64,000 nt of DNA from CBDBKL01 sp965206675 (GTDB lineage: Bacteria > Bdellovibrionota > Bdellovibrionia > Bdellovibrionales > JAKFYE01). Position numbers and translations under genes: made by a program. Below the pieces are notes generated by a model. It was not told the DNA's origin and did no database searches. It saw only the letters and a list, made by a program, of their open reading frames with translations. Location: positions 8,860 through 72,859 of the forward strand of contig CBDBKL010000002.1 in the NCBI GenBank assembly GCA_965206675.1. The letters are read 5' to 3'. This document shows, piece by piece, positions 35,944 through 44,805 of the stretch (position 1 is the stretch's first letter; every line of letters begins with the position of its first letter).

Positions 35944-36189
35944 TTACTCAACAATTTCTAAAACACTACGCTTTTGTAGCTTTGTGCTCGCCGCATTTAA
36001 AATAGTTCTCATCGAGCGAGCTGTTCGCCCTTGTTTCCCAATGACTTTTCCAAGATCCTCTTTGGCCACTTTCAATTCCACAACTGTTGTTTGCTCTCCA
36101 GCGACCTCACTCACTTCCACACGGTCAGGGTTATCAACAAGCGACTTAGCCATCAACTCTACAAGATCCTTCAAACTTGTTGGATCCAT
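35944..36189 (-). CDS. khpA: KH-domain RNA-binding protein KhpA
   Basis: 81 residues, one KH domain: DLVELMAKSLVDNPDRVEV and GKVIGKQGRTARSMRTIL with the GxxG loop. The family pairs with KhpB/EloR to bind RNA in many bacteria. It sits 13 bp after rpsP in the ribosomal block. Confidence 0.93.
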   Translation of the reverse strand: MDPTSLKDLVELMAKSLVDNPDRVEVSEVAGEQTTVVELKVAKEDLGKVIGKQGRTARSMRTILNAASTKLQKRSVLEIVE

Positions 36190-36202
36190 TGTTCACCTCC
36201 AT

Positions 36203-36454
36203 TTACTTTCCGCTACCAGAAGCCTCACGAATCAAGGACTTTACTCTTTGAGTCGGCTGAGCTCCACAGGATACCCAGTGCTCCACTCTTTCAAGGTTTA
36301 ACTTCAATTTTTTTTCATTTTTTCCAGAGTGAGGATTATATGTTCCAAGTACCTCTATAAATCTACCGTCACGAGATCGCCTTTGATCTGCTACAGTGAC
36401 ACGATATTTAGAAGCATGACGAGCCCCTCGACGCGAAAGCCGGATAACAACCAC
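36203..36454 (-). CDS. rpsP: 30S ribosomal protein S16
   Basis: 83 residues from a GTG with AAAGGAG 5 bp upstream, giving MVVIRLSRRGARHASKYRV, the standard S16 start. A frame from 36553 would add 33 unrelated residues. IEVLGTYNPHSGKNEKKLKLN and ERVEHWVSCGAQPTQRVKSL are characteristic. It heads the rpsP-khpA-rimM-trmD-rplS-rnhB-yraN unit. Confidence 0.95.
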   Translation of the reverse strand: MVVIRLSRRGARHASKYRVTVADQRRSRDGRFIEVLGTYNPHSGKNEKKLKLNLERVEHWVSCGAQPTQRVKSLIREASGSGK

Positions 36455-36758
36455 TTTAACTCCTTTACCATATGGTCCACTAAATGACATTAGATCCCAT
36501 GAAAGTTCTAAGTAGTCAATAAATGAGCGAATCCATTCTATTATGCGCCGCATAATCTATTGCTATATTTCTAGGAATACCCTCCTCCAAAATGCCCCCA
36601 CCATCTTTTACTCATCCATAAGCAAGCTTTTAGGGGACCGGATAAGTTTAGCCTAAAACTAACTTCATAAGCCTGTGTTCAAATAAAAGCAAAAAATGCC
36701 TGAAGATGTGGATGTAGAGGTCCATTTTTAGCCAAGCACAGCCGTTTATAATTGGCTC
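36455..36758. other. Leader region of the rpsP operon
   Basis: No coding region is supported. AT-rich, with the inverted repeat AGCCAA/TTGGCT (minus-strand sense) just after the tiny lipoprotein stop that could be a weak terminator, lacking a T run. Any rpsP promoter or regulatory leader must lie here, but I cannot pinpoint it. Confidence 0.4.
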
Positions 36759-36878
36759 TTAATAACTACACCCTCTGGAATCAGATGCACTTGCCGGCTC
36801 CCGTAGATTCGCAGAGTCTTTTCCAACCATTGAACATGATAAAAATAAGGGCAAACATATAAAAAGAAAGTACTTCAT
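36759..36878 (-). CDS. Tiny lipoprotein (39 residues)
   Basis: A 39-codon gene: MKYFLFICLPLFLSCSMV continues with a 23-residue polar tail rich in Ser and Ala. Residues 1-14 form a lipoprotein signal ending FLSC with Ser at +2, the same lipobox style as larger lipoproteins in this window. A good ribosome site (AGAGGAGA, 7 bp) precedes the ATG, and a promoter-like pair lies just upstream. It is inserted between ffh and rpsP, which are usually close together. The function is unknown; very short lipoproteins of this design include entericidins and bacteriocin-release proteins, but no specific match is claimed. Confidence 0.65.
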   Translation of the reverse strand: MKYFLFICLPLFLSCSMVGKDSANLREPASASDSRGCSY

Positions 36879-36901
36879 ATATAAGTCTCCTCTTAGACTC
36901 T

Positions 36902-36930
36902 ATTTTACATAACTTGCTCTTATAAACCAA
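36902..36930 (-). promoter_or_regulatory. Candidate promoter of the tiny lipoprotein gene
   Basis: On the minus strand TTGGTT, a 17-bp spacer and TAAAAT, about 24 bp upstream of the ATG at 36878, with the ribosome site between. Confidence 0.5.
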
Positions 36931-36949
36931 CTCTTATTGTTCTGAAAAT

Positions 36950-38305
36950 TTATTGCGGTGAAAAAGGGCCACCGCCTTTAAAAGGATTCAATCCCGCCTG
37001 CCCTAAAGGTGACTTCATCATTTGTGACATCATTTTCTTTGTATGCTCAAATTTTTTAATAAATTGATTCACATCCTTCACCTGCGTCCCACTTCCATTC
37101 GCAATACGAAGACGCCGAGAGCCATTTAAAATTTTATGATTTCGACGCTCCTTGAAAGTCATAGAGGAAATAATAGCTTCAATCTTTTTTAACTCAGCAT
37201 CAGGTGGAGACATCTTTTGTAACTGTTTTGACATCTGTCCCATACCAGGAAGCATTTTTAAAATACTCTCTATACTTCCCATCTTTTTAATAGTTTTAAT
37301 TTGTTCTAAAAAATCCTCCACAGTAAATTCATTACGAGCTACTCTTTTGGCCATCTTTGTAGCTTTTGACTCATCTATAACTTCTTGAGCCCTTTCAACT
37401 AGAGAAACCACATCACCCTTATCTAAAATCCGAGAAGCCAATCGGTCGGGATAAAAAGTTTCTAAAGCTGTAATCTTCTCCCCCACTCCCAAAAACTTAA
37501 TCGCTATCCCTGTCATCTCTCGAATACTAAGAGCCGCACCACCTCGAGCATCTCCGTCAATCTTTGTAAGAATTAAGCCTGTTAAATCTAATTTTTGATG
37601 AAACCCCTCAGCCACATTGACAGACTGTTGACCTAACATAGCATCTGCAACTAAAAGAATTTCATCAGGCTTTAAATAAGATTTTAAATCCGTTAACTCA
37701 CTCATCAATTCATTATCAATTTGTGATCGCCCAGCCGTATCAAATAAAAGAACGTCAATCATATTTTCCTGTGCCCACCTCTTTGCTAATTTGGCAATCT
37801 TCTTTACGGATTGATTTGGTTCCGTATTAAAAACTGGCAAATCATTTTGCTTTCCCAATATCTTCAACTGCTCAACAGCAGCCGGGCGAGAAATATCAAT
37901 AGGCACAAGCCCAGGCTTTTTCTTAAGAGATTTACGAATGTGCATTGCCAATTTACCACAGGTTGTTGTCTTCCCCATTCCCTGAAGACCCACAAGCATA
38001 ATAACACTCGGCACTTTTCCCAGTTCTAATTTGGAACTGCCACCACCTAAAAGAGTAACTAGCTCATCATACACAAACTTTACAAACTCTTCTCCTGGAT
38101 TTACACCCTGAGTGACTTGGGCCCCAATGGCTTTTTCTTTTACACGATCAACAAATTTTTTAACGACATGGAAATGAACATCCGCTTCCAGAAGTGCTAA
38201 CTTTATCTCCCGAAGCACATCCCGTATGTTATCTTCAGAAATACGAGCCTGCCCCTTAAGCTTCTTTATACTTTTTAAAAGAGTCTCTGATAATTGATCA
38301 AACAT
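36950..38305 (-). CDS. ffh: Signal recognition particle GTPase Ffh
   Basis: 451 residues. The N domain is followed by the G domain with VGLQGMGKTTTCGKLA (P-loop), DTAGRSQIDNELM and TKIDGDARGGAALS, and the Met-rich M domain ends ...TKKMMSQMMKSPLGQAGLNPF. It binds 4.5S RNA and signal sequences and docks with FtsY. The SRP RNA gene is not seen nearby. Confidence 0.97.
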   Translation of the reverse strand: MFDQLSETLLKSIKKLKGQARISEDNIRDVLREIKLALLEADVHFHVVKKFVDRVKEKAIGAQVTQGVNPGEEFVKFVYDELVTLLGGGSSKLELGKVPSVIMLVGLQGMGKTTTCGKLAMHIRKSLKKKPGLVPIDISRPAAVEQLKILGKQNDLPVFNTEPNQSVKKIAKLAKRWAQENMIDVLLFDTAGRSQIDNELMSELTDLKSYLKPDEILLVADAMLGQQSVNVAEGFHQKLDLTGLILTKIDGDARGGAALSIREMTGIAIKFLGVGEKITALETFYPDRLASRILDKGDVVSLVERAQEVIDESKATKMAKRVARNEFTVEDFLEQIKTIKKMGSIESILKMLPGMGQMSKQLQKMSPPDAELKKIEAIISSMTFKERRNHKILNGSRRLRIANGSGTQVKDVNQFIKKFEHTKKMMSQMMKSPLGQAGLNPFKGGGPFSPQ

Positions 38306-38306
38306 A

Positions 38307-39098
38307 TTACCACCTTAAAAAAGAACCTCTCTTTATAGCAATAACGGAAACGAAAAAAAGACAGACAAGCGATATGAAAGAAACAACCAATGCCATACCT
38401 ATGGATATATCCGAAATACCAATTACAGAATAACGAACACCATTAATAAGATACAGAAGAGGGTTCATTTTAGAAATATTTTGCCAGGCAGGATGTAACT
38501 GCTCTATAGAATAAAACACTCCACCCAAATAAAGCAGAGGAAGAAGAACAAATGAACCCAAAGCATTAACCTTTTCAAAATTCTTTGAATAAAAACCCGC
38601 CGCTATCCCGATATTTGAAAAACTAAGACTTCCAATAATAACAAAAAGAACAAGAAGAAATGGATTTTGAATAGATAACCAGCTTCCATGACTCCAAAAG
38701 AAAAAGACTTCACTCACAATGAGAGTCACAATTCCTACAATAATCCCTCTAAATAAACCACCAAGACTCATTGCTAATACAATTTGCCATGTTCTTAAAG
38801 GCATAACTTTTAAATCTGCTAAATCCCCATGAAATTTTGAAATCACTATTGAACTTGAAGTGTTTTGAAATGCATTATTCAGTGCTGACATCATCACCAA
38901 ACCAGGAATAAGAAACGCCAAATACGAAATACCCCCCTCTAAAGAAATACTTCCTCCCAAGCTGACTCCAAAAATTAAAAGATATAACACAGAGTTCACA
39001 ACTGGAGTGGCAACCGTCTGAAGCCAAACTCTTAAAAAACGTTTTATCTCACGATATGATAAAGTCATAACTGGACGAAAAGTTAAATCCTTATTACT
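38307..39098 (-). CDS. ABC-2-type transporter permease
   Basis: 263 residues from the ATG that overlaps the stop of the ATPase gene by 5 bp. The soluble start MSNKDLTFRPVMTLSYREIKRFLRVWLQT precedes six membrane segments, and the phrase YLGGVFYSIEQLHPAWQNISKMNPLLYLINGVRYSVIG is typical of ABC-2 exporters. With the ATPase it probably exports a lipid, polysaccharide or drug; the substrate is unknown. It ends 2 bp before the ffh start. Confidence 0.9.
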   Translation of the reverse strand, partial: SNKDLTFRPVMTLSYREIKRFLRVWLQTVATPVVNSVLYLLIFGVSLGGSISLEGGISYLAFLIPGLVMMSALNNAFQNTSSSIVISKFHGDLADLKVMPLRTWQIVLAMSLGGLFRGIIVGIVTLIVSEVFFFWSHGSWLSIQNPFLLVLFVIIGSLSFSNIGIAAGFYSKNFEKVNALGSFVLLPLLYLGGVFYSIEQLHPAWQNISKMNPLLYLINGVRYSVIGISDISIGMALVVSFISLVCLFFVSVIAIKRGSFLRW

Positions 39099-39987
39099 CA
39101 TCCAACACTCCCATAAGCACATCCTCTAACCGTCCCTCACGAATCTTTAAATCCCTCAAAACTCCCCTTTCTAAATTGATGTCATTTAATAATACATTAA
39201 TGGGCATATCATAGGGGATTTTAAAAATAGCTCCATAATCATTGAGTTCAAAAAGATACTTATGTTTTAAATGATTTTGAGGCTTATTAAACTCCACCGT
39301 TACCTTCCTGGAAGTTTGATTTTGAATTAAATCTTTCGTAGGACCTGTCTGAACAACTTTACCCTTTTGAAGAATAACCAATCTATCACAAAGGTTTTCA
39401 GCCTCTTCTAAGTAATGCGTTGTCAATAATATTGACAACCCTTCCTTATTTAACTCTTCAACAAACCTCCATAATTTTATACGCAACTCAATATCAACAC
39501 CTGCTGTCGGCTCATCTAAAAGCAACAATCTCGGTTTATGAATTAAAGCCTTTACAATCATAAAACGCCTTTTCATTCCACCACTTAAATCCGCCACCTT
39601 TTTATCCTTATGAGGAGCTAAACCTAAGCGATCCAACAAATAACTTATTCTATCCGCATTGCCCTTTATACCCTGATACCCCGATGAAAATTTTAAAACT
39701 TCCTCAACAGTGAAAAATCCATGACTGATAATCTCCTGAGGCACAAAACCAACGCCACTCTTCATATCATGACTGTTTTCAGAAACATCCTGCCCAAAAA
39801 TAAAAGCCTTCCCCTCACTCGGGGTCTCTAATGTTGTAAGAATAGAAATCAATGTTGTCTTACCAGCTCCATTGGCCCCCAAAAGACCTAAAATCTCCCC
39901 CTCTTTCATATTGAAACTCACACCAGACAGAGCCAGCACTTTTCCATAATTCTTAGATAATTGGTCAATTTGGATAAGGTTCGACAT
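39094..39987 (-). CDS. ABC transporter ATP-binding protein
   Basis: 297 residues. Walker A GANGAGKTT, Q-loop in VGFVPQE, signature LSGGMKRRFM, Walker B LLLLDEPTAGVD and switch His in TTHYLEEAE. The C-terminal 75 residues, with REGRLEDVLMGVLDE, resemble DrrA/NodI-type exporters. It pairs with the overlapping ABC-2 permease. Confidence 0.93.
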   Translation of the reverse strand: MSNLIQIDQLSKNYGKVLALSGVSFNMKEGEILGLLGANGAGKTTLISILTTLETPSEGKAFIFGQDVSENSHDMKSGVGFVPQEIISHGFFTVEEVLKFSSGYQGIKGNADRISYLLDRLGLAPHKDKKVADLSGGMKRRFMIVKALIHKPRLLLLDEPTAGVDIELRIKLWRFVEELNKEGLSILLTTHYLEEAENLCDRLVILQKGKVVQTGPTKDLIQNQTSRKVTVEFNKPQNHLKHKYLFELNDYGAIFKIPYDMPINVLLNDINLERGVLRDLKIREGRLEDVLMGVLDE

Positions 39988-40265
39988 AATTGTATTAGAT
40001 CTACACGGACAAATAGCTTTGGTCTATCTATTTAGATCTGCTCTCTTTTACTGTTCCCCCTTGAGTAATCCATCCCCAATGAATACCTTTAATACCTCTA
40101 TATGCCTCTCACTTAATCAATTCCTAAACTCTATGGAAAAACAAAGACGTCGACAATATGCGACAGATTTGAGAAATTTGAAATGTAGGAAACTTATAAA
40201 CATGACAATATCTTTAAAAATTTTTAAATAAAAGCATGCAATTCCTTAAGATAGGGCCTTAGATC

Positions 40266-42035
40266 ATGAATTTCGAGTCTAAATTAAAAAAACAAGAACA
40301 GTTAAATAAAGATAAATTAGAAAGTCTTTTTAACTGGAGACTCATATCCATCGTCTCTCTTATCGCCTTCTTAATAGCCAGTGCCCTCTTTCCCGAACTG
40401 AACCTAGCTCTCCCCTCTCTACTGATCTGCCTAACCCTATTCTTCACTCTGGTTAAATTATCCAATAAAGTAAATACTCATATCATCAATTTAACAAACT
40501 TAAGACAATTTTATAAACGCCAAAGATTACGATCTGAAGGCCTCTCCCTCCCCACAGACAGTGTTCCTCCACTATGGGATAAATCAACATTAAATAAAGA
40601 GAATATAGAAACCGCCCAAGATTTAGATCTTTTAGGCTCACACTCTCTTTATTCTTTTATTTCCGAAGCACAAACACACTCTGGACAAAAAAATCTTCTA
40701 AATTCTATGTTCTGCCACCCAAAATCCCTTTTAGAATTAAAACAGATTCAAAGTGACATTGTTCATTTTTCAAAGAAAATGAATACAATTAGAAGAATCA
40801 TTTTGGATATTAAAAGAAATCAAAACATCTTTAAAGAAGATATTTTAATCAAAGAAGCCCTATCTAAACCGCTCATACCAAATAACATTCAATGGAAGTG
40901 GAAAATCTTAATAATAAGTTTTCTACTGAGTATCTCTGAATTTTTCTATAAAACTTTTGCCAACAAATTAGAAGACGGTCTCTTTTTTCCTCTAATTTTT
41001 GCGGTCCTATCTCTTATCTTCCTAAAGACAACAAAACATGCCTTCTCAAGAGGCCAAAGTCTTGTAACACTTTTAAGTGGTTTTTCAAAAATCTTCCAAA
41101 GAGTCGAAAGTCTATCTCAAACTTCTATCGGACAAAAACACTTTCCCGTTATATATAAATCAAAAATCTCTAAACAACTTAGTAAAATGGAATTAACACT
41201 GGATGGGCTCAGTATTGCGGCAAACCCCCTAGTCTTCCTCCTTCTCAACATAATCTGTCCCTGGAATTTTTACTTTGCTATAAAGCTGGAAGAAAAAAGA
41301 AAGGCCTTAGCCCCAGATTGCTTATCCGCCCTTGAAGAATTTTATAAATTTGAAGCTTTTATGGGATTAGTCGTGCTCTATAGATATCAAACCCAAACTT
41401 TTCCAGATTTTACAGAACAACCCTCATTTAAAGTGGAAAAACTAGAACACCCCCTATTAGAAAAAACAAAACGAAAATCCAATGACTTTGACTCCTCTCA
41501 CTTAACCATTATTACAGGCTCAAATATGTCCGGAAAATCCACATTCCTAAGAACCATAGGTATCAACTTTCTACTCTCTCAAATGGGTGCCCCTGTTTTT
41601 GCAAAATCTCTTACAACTTTTTCAGGAAAGCTCATAACTTGTATTCGCATAACCGACTCCCTAAAAGATGGAGCCTCTTATTTTTATGCAGAGGTCTTAA
41701 GACTTAAACACTTATTTGAAAATACCCAAAACCATAAGTGCCTTTACCTTATAGATGAAATATTCAGAGGTACAAATAACTTCGAACGACTCAAAGGCAG
41801 TCAAGATCTTCTCAAAGCTCTCTCCCAAACAGAAAGCATAGGCCTTATTTCAACCCATGATCTCGATCTGACAAAACTCTCTGAAAACTCCTCCAACATT
41901 GAAAACTATCACTTCAGAGATTTTATTGAAAATGATTCCTTAAAGTTTCAATACAAAATCAATAAAGGTATTTCACCGAGTACTAATGCGCTCTATATAA
42001 TGAAAAAAAACGGCCTCCCCATAATGGACTGTTGA
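40266..42035 (+). CDS. Membrane-anchored MutS-family ATPase
   Basis: 589 residues. Two hydrophobic regions lie near residues 28-72 and 212-250. The C-terminal MutS-type ATPase has Walker A GSNMSGKSTFLRT (about 425) and Walker B YLIDEIFRGTNNFERL, and a final HDLDLT. No mismatch-recognition domain is present. Such membrane MutS-like proteins are known but uncharacterised; a role in mismatch repair is unlikely, since a full MutS lies at 55-58 kb. The last codons and TGA lie inside repeat A3. Confidence 0.82.
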   Translation: MNFESKLKKQEQLNKDKLESLFNWRLISIVSLIAFLIASALFPELNLALPSLLICLTLFFTLVKLSNKVNTHIINLTNLRQFYKRQRLRSEGLSLPTDSVPPLWDKSTLNKENIETAQDLDLLGSHSLYSFISEAQTHSGQKNLLNSMFCHPKSLLELKQIQSDIVHFSKKMNTIRRIILDIKRNQNIFKEDILIKEALSKPLIPNNIQWKWKILIISFLLSISEFFYKTFANKLEDGLFFPLIFAVLSLIFLKTTKHAFSRGQSLVTLLSGFSKIFQRVESLSQTSIGQKHFPVIYKSKISKQLSKMELTLDGLSIAANPLVFLLLNIICPWNFYFAIKLEEKRKALAPDCLSALEEFYKFEAFMGLVVLYRYQTQTFPDFTEQPSFKVEKLEHPLLEKTKRKSNDFDSSHLTIITGSNMSGKSTFLRTIGINFLLSQMGAPVFAKSLTTFSGKLITCIRITDSLKDGASYFYAEVLRLKHLFENTQNHKCLYLIDEIFRGTNNFERLKGSQDLLKALSQTESIGLISTHDLDLTKLSENSSNIENYHFRDFIENDSLKFQYKINKGISPSTNALYIMKKNGLPIMDC

Positions 42036-42151
42036 AAAGGTGTCATCTACTTCGTTGCAATCACTCAAACACTCACTCCGACGTAGGAAAAACTACGCCT
42101 CCGTTCGGTTTGAGCTTGAACGCCTCGTATCTAACACCTTTTCAACAGTCC
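42026..42151 (+). repeat. Repeat family A, copy A3
   Basis: 126-bp palindrome with arms GGACTGTTGAAAAGGTGTC and its exact complement at the other end. The first 10 bp supply the end of the upstream gene: GAC TGT TGA. Same orientation relative to the gene as the other copies. Confidence 0.88.
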
Positions 42152-42163
42152 ACGCTTATTTGA

Positions 42164-42225
42164 AACTTGAAAAAGTGTCATCTACTTCGTCACAATATAT
42201 CACTTCGGTTGTATCTTGCTCTTTT
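42164..42225 (+). repeat. Repeat family A, truncated variant (A3b)
   Basis: CTTGAAAAAGTGTCATCTACTTCGT then CACAATATATCACTTCGGTTG, matching 2541-2605. It sits directly in front of B3. Confidence 0.75.
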
Positions 42226-42255
42226 GACTAGTTTCTTTTTTAACGTTGATCTTCA

Positions 42256-42444
42256 GAACTTTTTCTCATGGATTTTAAAAGCTCAAACAATTCTGAGGGC
42301 CGCAGCTCGTCTCTCCGCCGAAGGCTAAAAGCGATTAGCTGGATAAAGCTCAATGACTTCGAGCTTAGAACAAACGGTCTTTAACGGAGATACGCCCTGC
42401 GCCTCAGAAAACTCGTTTTAAAACCCATGAGAAAAAGTTCCTCC
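42256..42444 (+). repeat. Repeat family B, hairpin copy B3 with enlarged loop
   Basis: Arms GAACTTTTTCTCATGG and CCATGAGAAAAAGTTC pair. The core is as in B1, but the tip is expanded by 69 bp (42317-42385) that carries its own 6-bp stem (AAGCTC/GAGCTT). Confidence 0.82.
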
Positions 42445-42472
42445 TAATAAAATGTCAAAAATAGCAAATTTG

Positions 42473-42540
42473 TCCTCTATCACGATACGCCCTACATTCG
42501 AGAAAAAAAATAAACCCTTTCTTAAACAAAACTCAAAAAT
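42473..42540 (+). repeat. Repeat family C, copy C3
   Basis: CCTCTATCACGATACGCCCTAC followed by a diverged A-rich tail; same order after B as at 2785. Confidence 0.75.
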
Positions 42541-42614
42541 GAATTGAAAATTTTAAATACTCAGATGCACTCTAAGCTCTTTTCTCTTCAAACTTGACTT
42601 TATTAGAAAAATCG

Positions 42615-43538
42615 ATGTCTTATATTCCCATGCTAAAACAATATGAGATTTCAAATTTTTATATTTTTAAACCTCTCTCCGAACAGGATATACTGACATT
42701 AAAAAAACAACTTCTTCAATTCTCCGATTCAATTAAAGGACTCTTTGTCATAAGCCCAGAGGGTTGTAATGCTACATTCACTGGCTCTTTAAGTACTGTA
42801 AAAGAATTAGAAAATCAATTGACTAACTTTTTTGGGCCCATTTCTTTTAAACGATCCCAAGCTAATAAATGTGCCTTTAAAAGATTTAAAATTGACCTGA
42901 GAAAAGAAATTGTAACCCTTGGAAAACCAGAAATTAGTCCTAAAGGAGAAAAAAATAATAATCATTTATCTCCTAAAGAATGGAATAAGACTCTGGCATC
43001 TGACAAAGATATTCTCTTATTGGATGTCCGCAATACATATGAAACAGAAATTGGTAAATTCAAAAATGCTATCGATTTAAAAATGGATGAGTTCCGTGAA
43101 TTTCCTGAAAAAATAAAAAATCTTCCGAAAGACAAAAAAGTTCTTATGTATTGCACAGGTGGAATTCGTTGTGAAAAAGCTTTACTCCATCTACAAAACA
43201 AAGGCTATCGCAATGTTTATCAACTAGAAGGGGGAATTCTCAACCACCTTAAAGAGTCACAACCAGATACAAGTCATCCATGGGAAGGAGAGTGTTTTGT
43301 CTTTGATCACCGTGTTGCTGTCCAATGCGACCTCTCACCCTCCAAGACATTTCACCTTTGCCCCCACTGCGGACAGCCAGGAAAAGAGGATATTCAGTGC
43401 GTACAATGTAGTAAGACTTCTAAGATATGTGAAAAATGCCAAAAACTATTGAGATATGCAGTTTGTTCTAAAAATTGCAATTACCACTACAAACGTATTT
43501 TGAAAAAACAAAATATGATGATGGAAAAATCGCATTAA
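42615..43538 (+). CDS. trhO: Rhodanese-domain tRNA uridine hydroxylase TrhO
   Basis: 307 residues from the ATG at 42615. Residues about 20-95 form the ferredoxin-like N domain (GLFVISPEGCNATFTGS). Residues 115-215 are a rhodanese domain with the Cys in YCTGGIRCEKA. The C-terminus has a Cys-rich zinc tail (HLCPHCGQPGKEDIQCVQC). The family forms 5-hydroxyuridine at U34 of tRNAs. It lies directly after the A3/B3/C3 repeats. Confidence 0.92.
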   Translation: MSYIPMLKQYEISNFYIFKPLSEQDILTLKKQLLQFSDSIKGLFVISPEGCNATFTGSLSTVKELENQLTNFFGPISFKRSQANKCAFKRFKIDLRKEIVTLGKPEISPKGEKNNNHLSPKEWNKTLASDKDILLLDVRNTYETEIGKFKNAIDLKMDEFREFPEKIKNLPKDKKVLMYCTGGIRCEKALLHLQNKGYRNVYQLEGGILNHLKESQPDTSHPWEGECFVFDHRVAVQCDLSPSKTFHLCPHCGQPGKEDIQCVQCSKTSKICEKCQKLLRYAVCSKNCNYHYKRILKKQNMMMEKSH

Positions 43539-43728
43539 TGGAATAGAAAATCTTGTGCTTATTAGCAAAGATCAAGATCTGATTAATGCAATTCTTGATG
43601 AAAGTAAGCTATTTAAATTAACTTTGTATGAAACTAAATTAGATTTATAACTAGTTGAATTGGCTCTTAGAAAAAATTAACTTATCTGAGCACTTGTTAT
43701 AAAAAAGAGGACTTTTCCCTAAAACGAC

Positions 43729-44631
43729 TTAATTTTTGTCTATTCTCTTCCAAGATCTTTCATCAATCACCAAACTTCTATCTCCACTTCTTTTTTCTGC
43801 CTCTAGTTTTGATAAATATCTGTATCGCTTTCCACCTGTATACATACCAGAGTTAAAGAAAATTCCACCCCAAATTCCAGATAGATAATACCTACAATAA
43901 CGATCCCTATCTCCACCGTCGTCGTAACTTCCTTTAAGAAATTTTGTTAGTGCTTCTATACCAACTTTCAAAGCAGTGTTTTCTGAGGATAAATCAATTC
44001 CATTTAAAGACACTTCCAAAAGTGTGTTTATACCTTGCAACACATTATCAGGACTTTCATAAGGTCTAGAGCAAGAGGCAATTCTCTCTCTAATACCATT
44101 AATAAAGGTATCAATATCAAATGATGAGACTTCAGCAGCATTAGCAATAGGGTCAAAGTAAGTACTATTATTTTGTCTCCGTTGAAAATACAAAGAAGCT
44201 CCACTCATAGCACCCTCCGCAATTACGGAACAAACACTTCTAGTAGAAAAATTTCCTGTTTGTAAATAATCTCTAAATTTATCTTTCTCCCTTTCCGAGC
44301 TAAACATATTCAAAATCTCCTGCGGATTTCGATTAGTGAGTATTGCATGAATACTCATAATCACCAAAGGAACATAATCACTGTGCCTTTGACGAATACA
44401 TAATTCCAGTGTTTTATGAGTATCTTCAGCTAAATCGTTATCATTAAAATTCGTGTCTTTAGAAAAATCATCCATAAAAAAATCAGGAACGAGCATTTCT
44501 GATGCGGGTTGTCGTTTTGATTTTAAACCAGAGCTTTTCTGATGAGAGCTTATACTTTTCGTATCCATACTTGAACACGAAAAAAGGAAACATCCTATAA
44601 AACTTATTAGTATATATTTCTTAAAGATCAT
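43729..44631 (-). CDS. Lipoprotein of unknown function
   Basis: 300 residues from the ATG at 44631. MIFKKYILISFIGCFLFSCSS is a lipoprotein signal (lipobox FSC, Ser at +2). The mature protein has a Ser/Asp/Asn-rich linker, then helical sections such as TLELCIRQRHSDYVPLVIMSIHAIL and a late YYLSGIWGGIFFNSG. No family is recognised. Upstream is a G10 tract between a possible -35 and -10. A TTG at 44694 would extend the frame through that tract. Confidence 0.75.
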   Translation of the reverse strand: MIFKKYILISFIGCFLFSCSSMDTKSISSHQKSSGLKSKRQPASEMLVPDFFMDDFSKDTNFNDNDLAEDTHKTLELCIRQRHSDYVPLVIMSIHAILTNRNPQEILNMFSSEREKDKFRDYLQTGNFSTRSVCSVIAEGAMSGASLYFQRRQNNSTYFDPIANAAEVSSFDIDTFINGIRERIASCSRPYESPDNVLQGINTLLEVSLNGIDLSSENTALKVGIEALTKFLKGSYDDGGDRDRYCRYYLSGIWGGIFFNSGMYTGGKRYRYLSKLEAEKRSGDRSLVIDERSWKRIDKN

Positions 44632-44668
44632 TTTTTTCTCGCTTTTTAAATTGCACTTACAAAAGTTA

Positions 44669-44694
44669 AGTGTACCCCCCCCCCGATAATTCAA
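44669..44694 (-). promoter_or_regulatory. Possible phase-variable promoter with a G10 tract in the spacer
   Basis: On the minus strand TTGAAT, then TATC plus ten G (14 bp), then TACACT, 38 bp before the ATG at 44631. A 14-bp spacer is too short for good activity; adding three G would give 17 bp. Either this is a slippery promoter or the tract is in a translated leader. Confidence 0.4.
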
Positions 44695-44758
44695 CTTTTA
44701 TTATTTCCCAATCTAGACCTTTAAACAGAAAACTCTTATCTTCCTTTTAAAAAGAATA

Positions 44759-44778
44759 GGTTCATGACACTTTAAGTT
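44759..44778. repeat. 20-bp repeat, possible IS end
   Basis: GGTTCATGACACTTTAAGTT stands 28 bp before the transposase fragment and recurs exactly at 47098-47117. It may be the left terminal sequence of the IS; no right end was found. Confidence 0.5.
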
Positions 44779-44805
44779 GACTTTGAGATATGTTAACTTA
44801 TTGTA

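Noticed and set aside
42026..42151. Integron attC site reading of family A
   Set aside because: Position after stops and one orientation are attC-like, but the GTTRRRY core is not kept (GTT changes to GTC or TTT), copies are dispersed, and no integrase was seen.
43539..43728. Short open stretch coding a polar peptide after trhO
   Set aside because: No start codon, only 37 codons; perhaps a decayed gene end, not supported enough to list.
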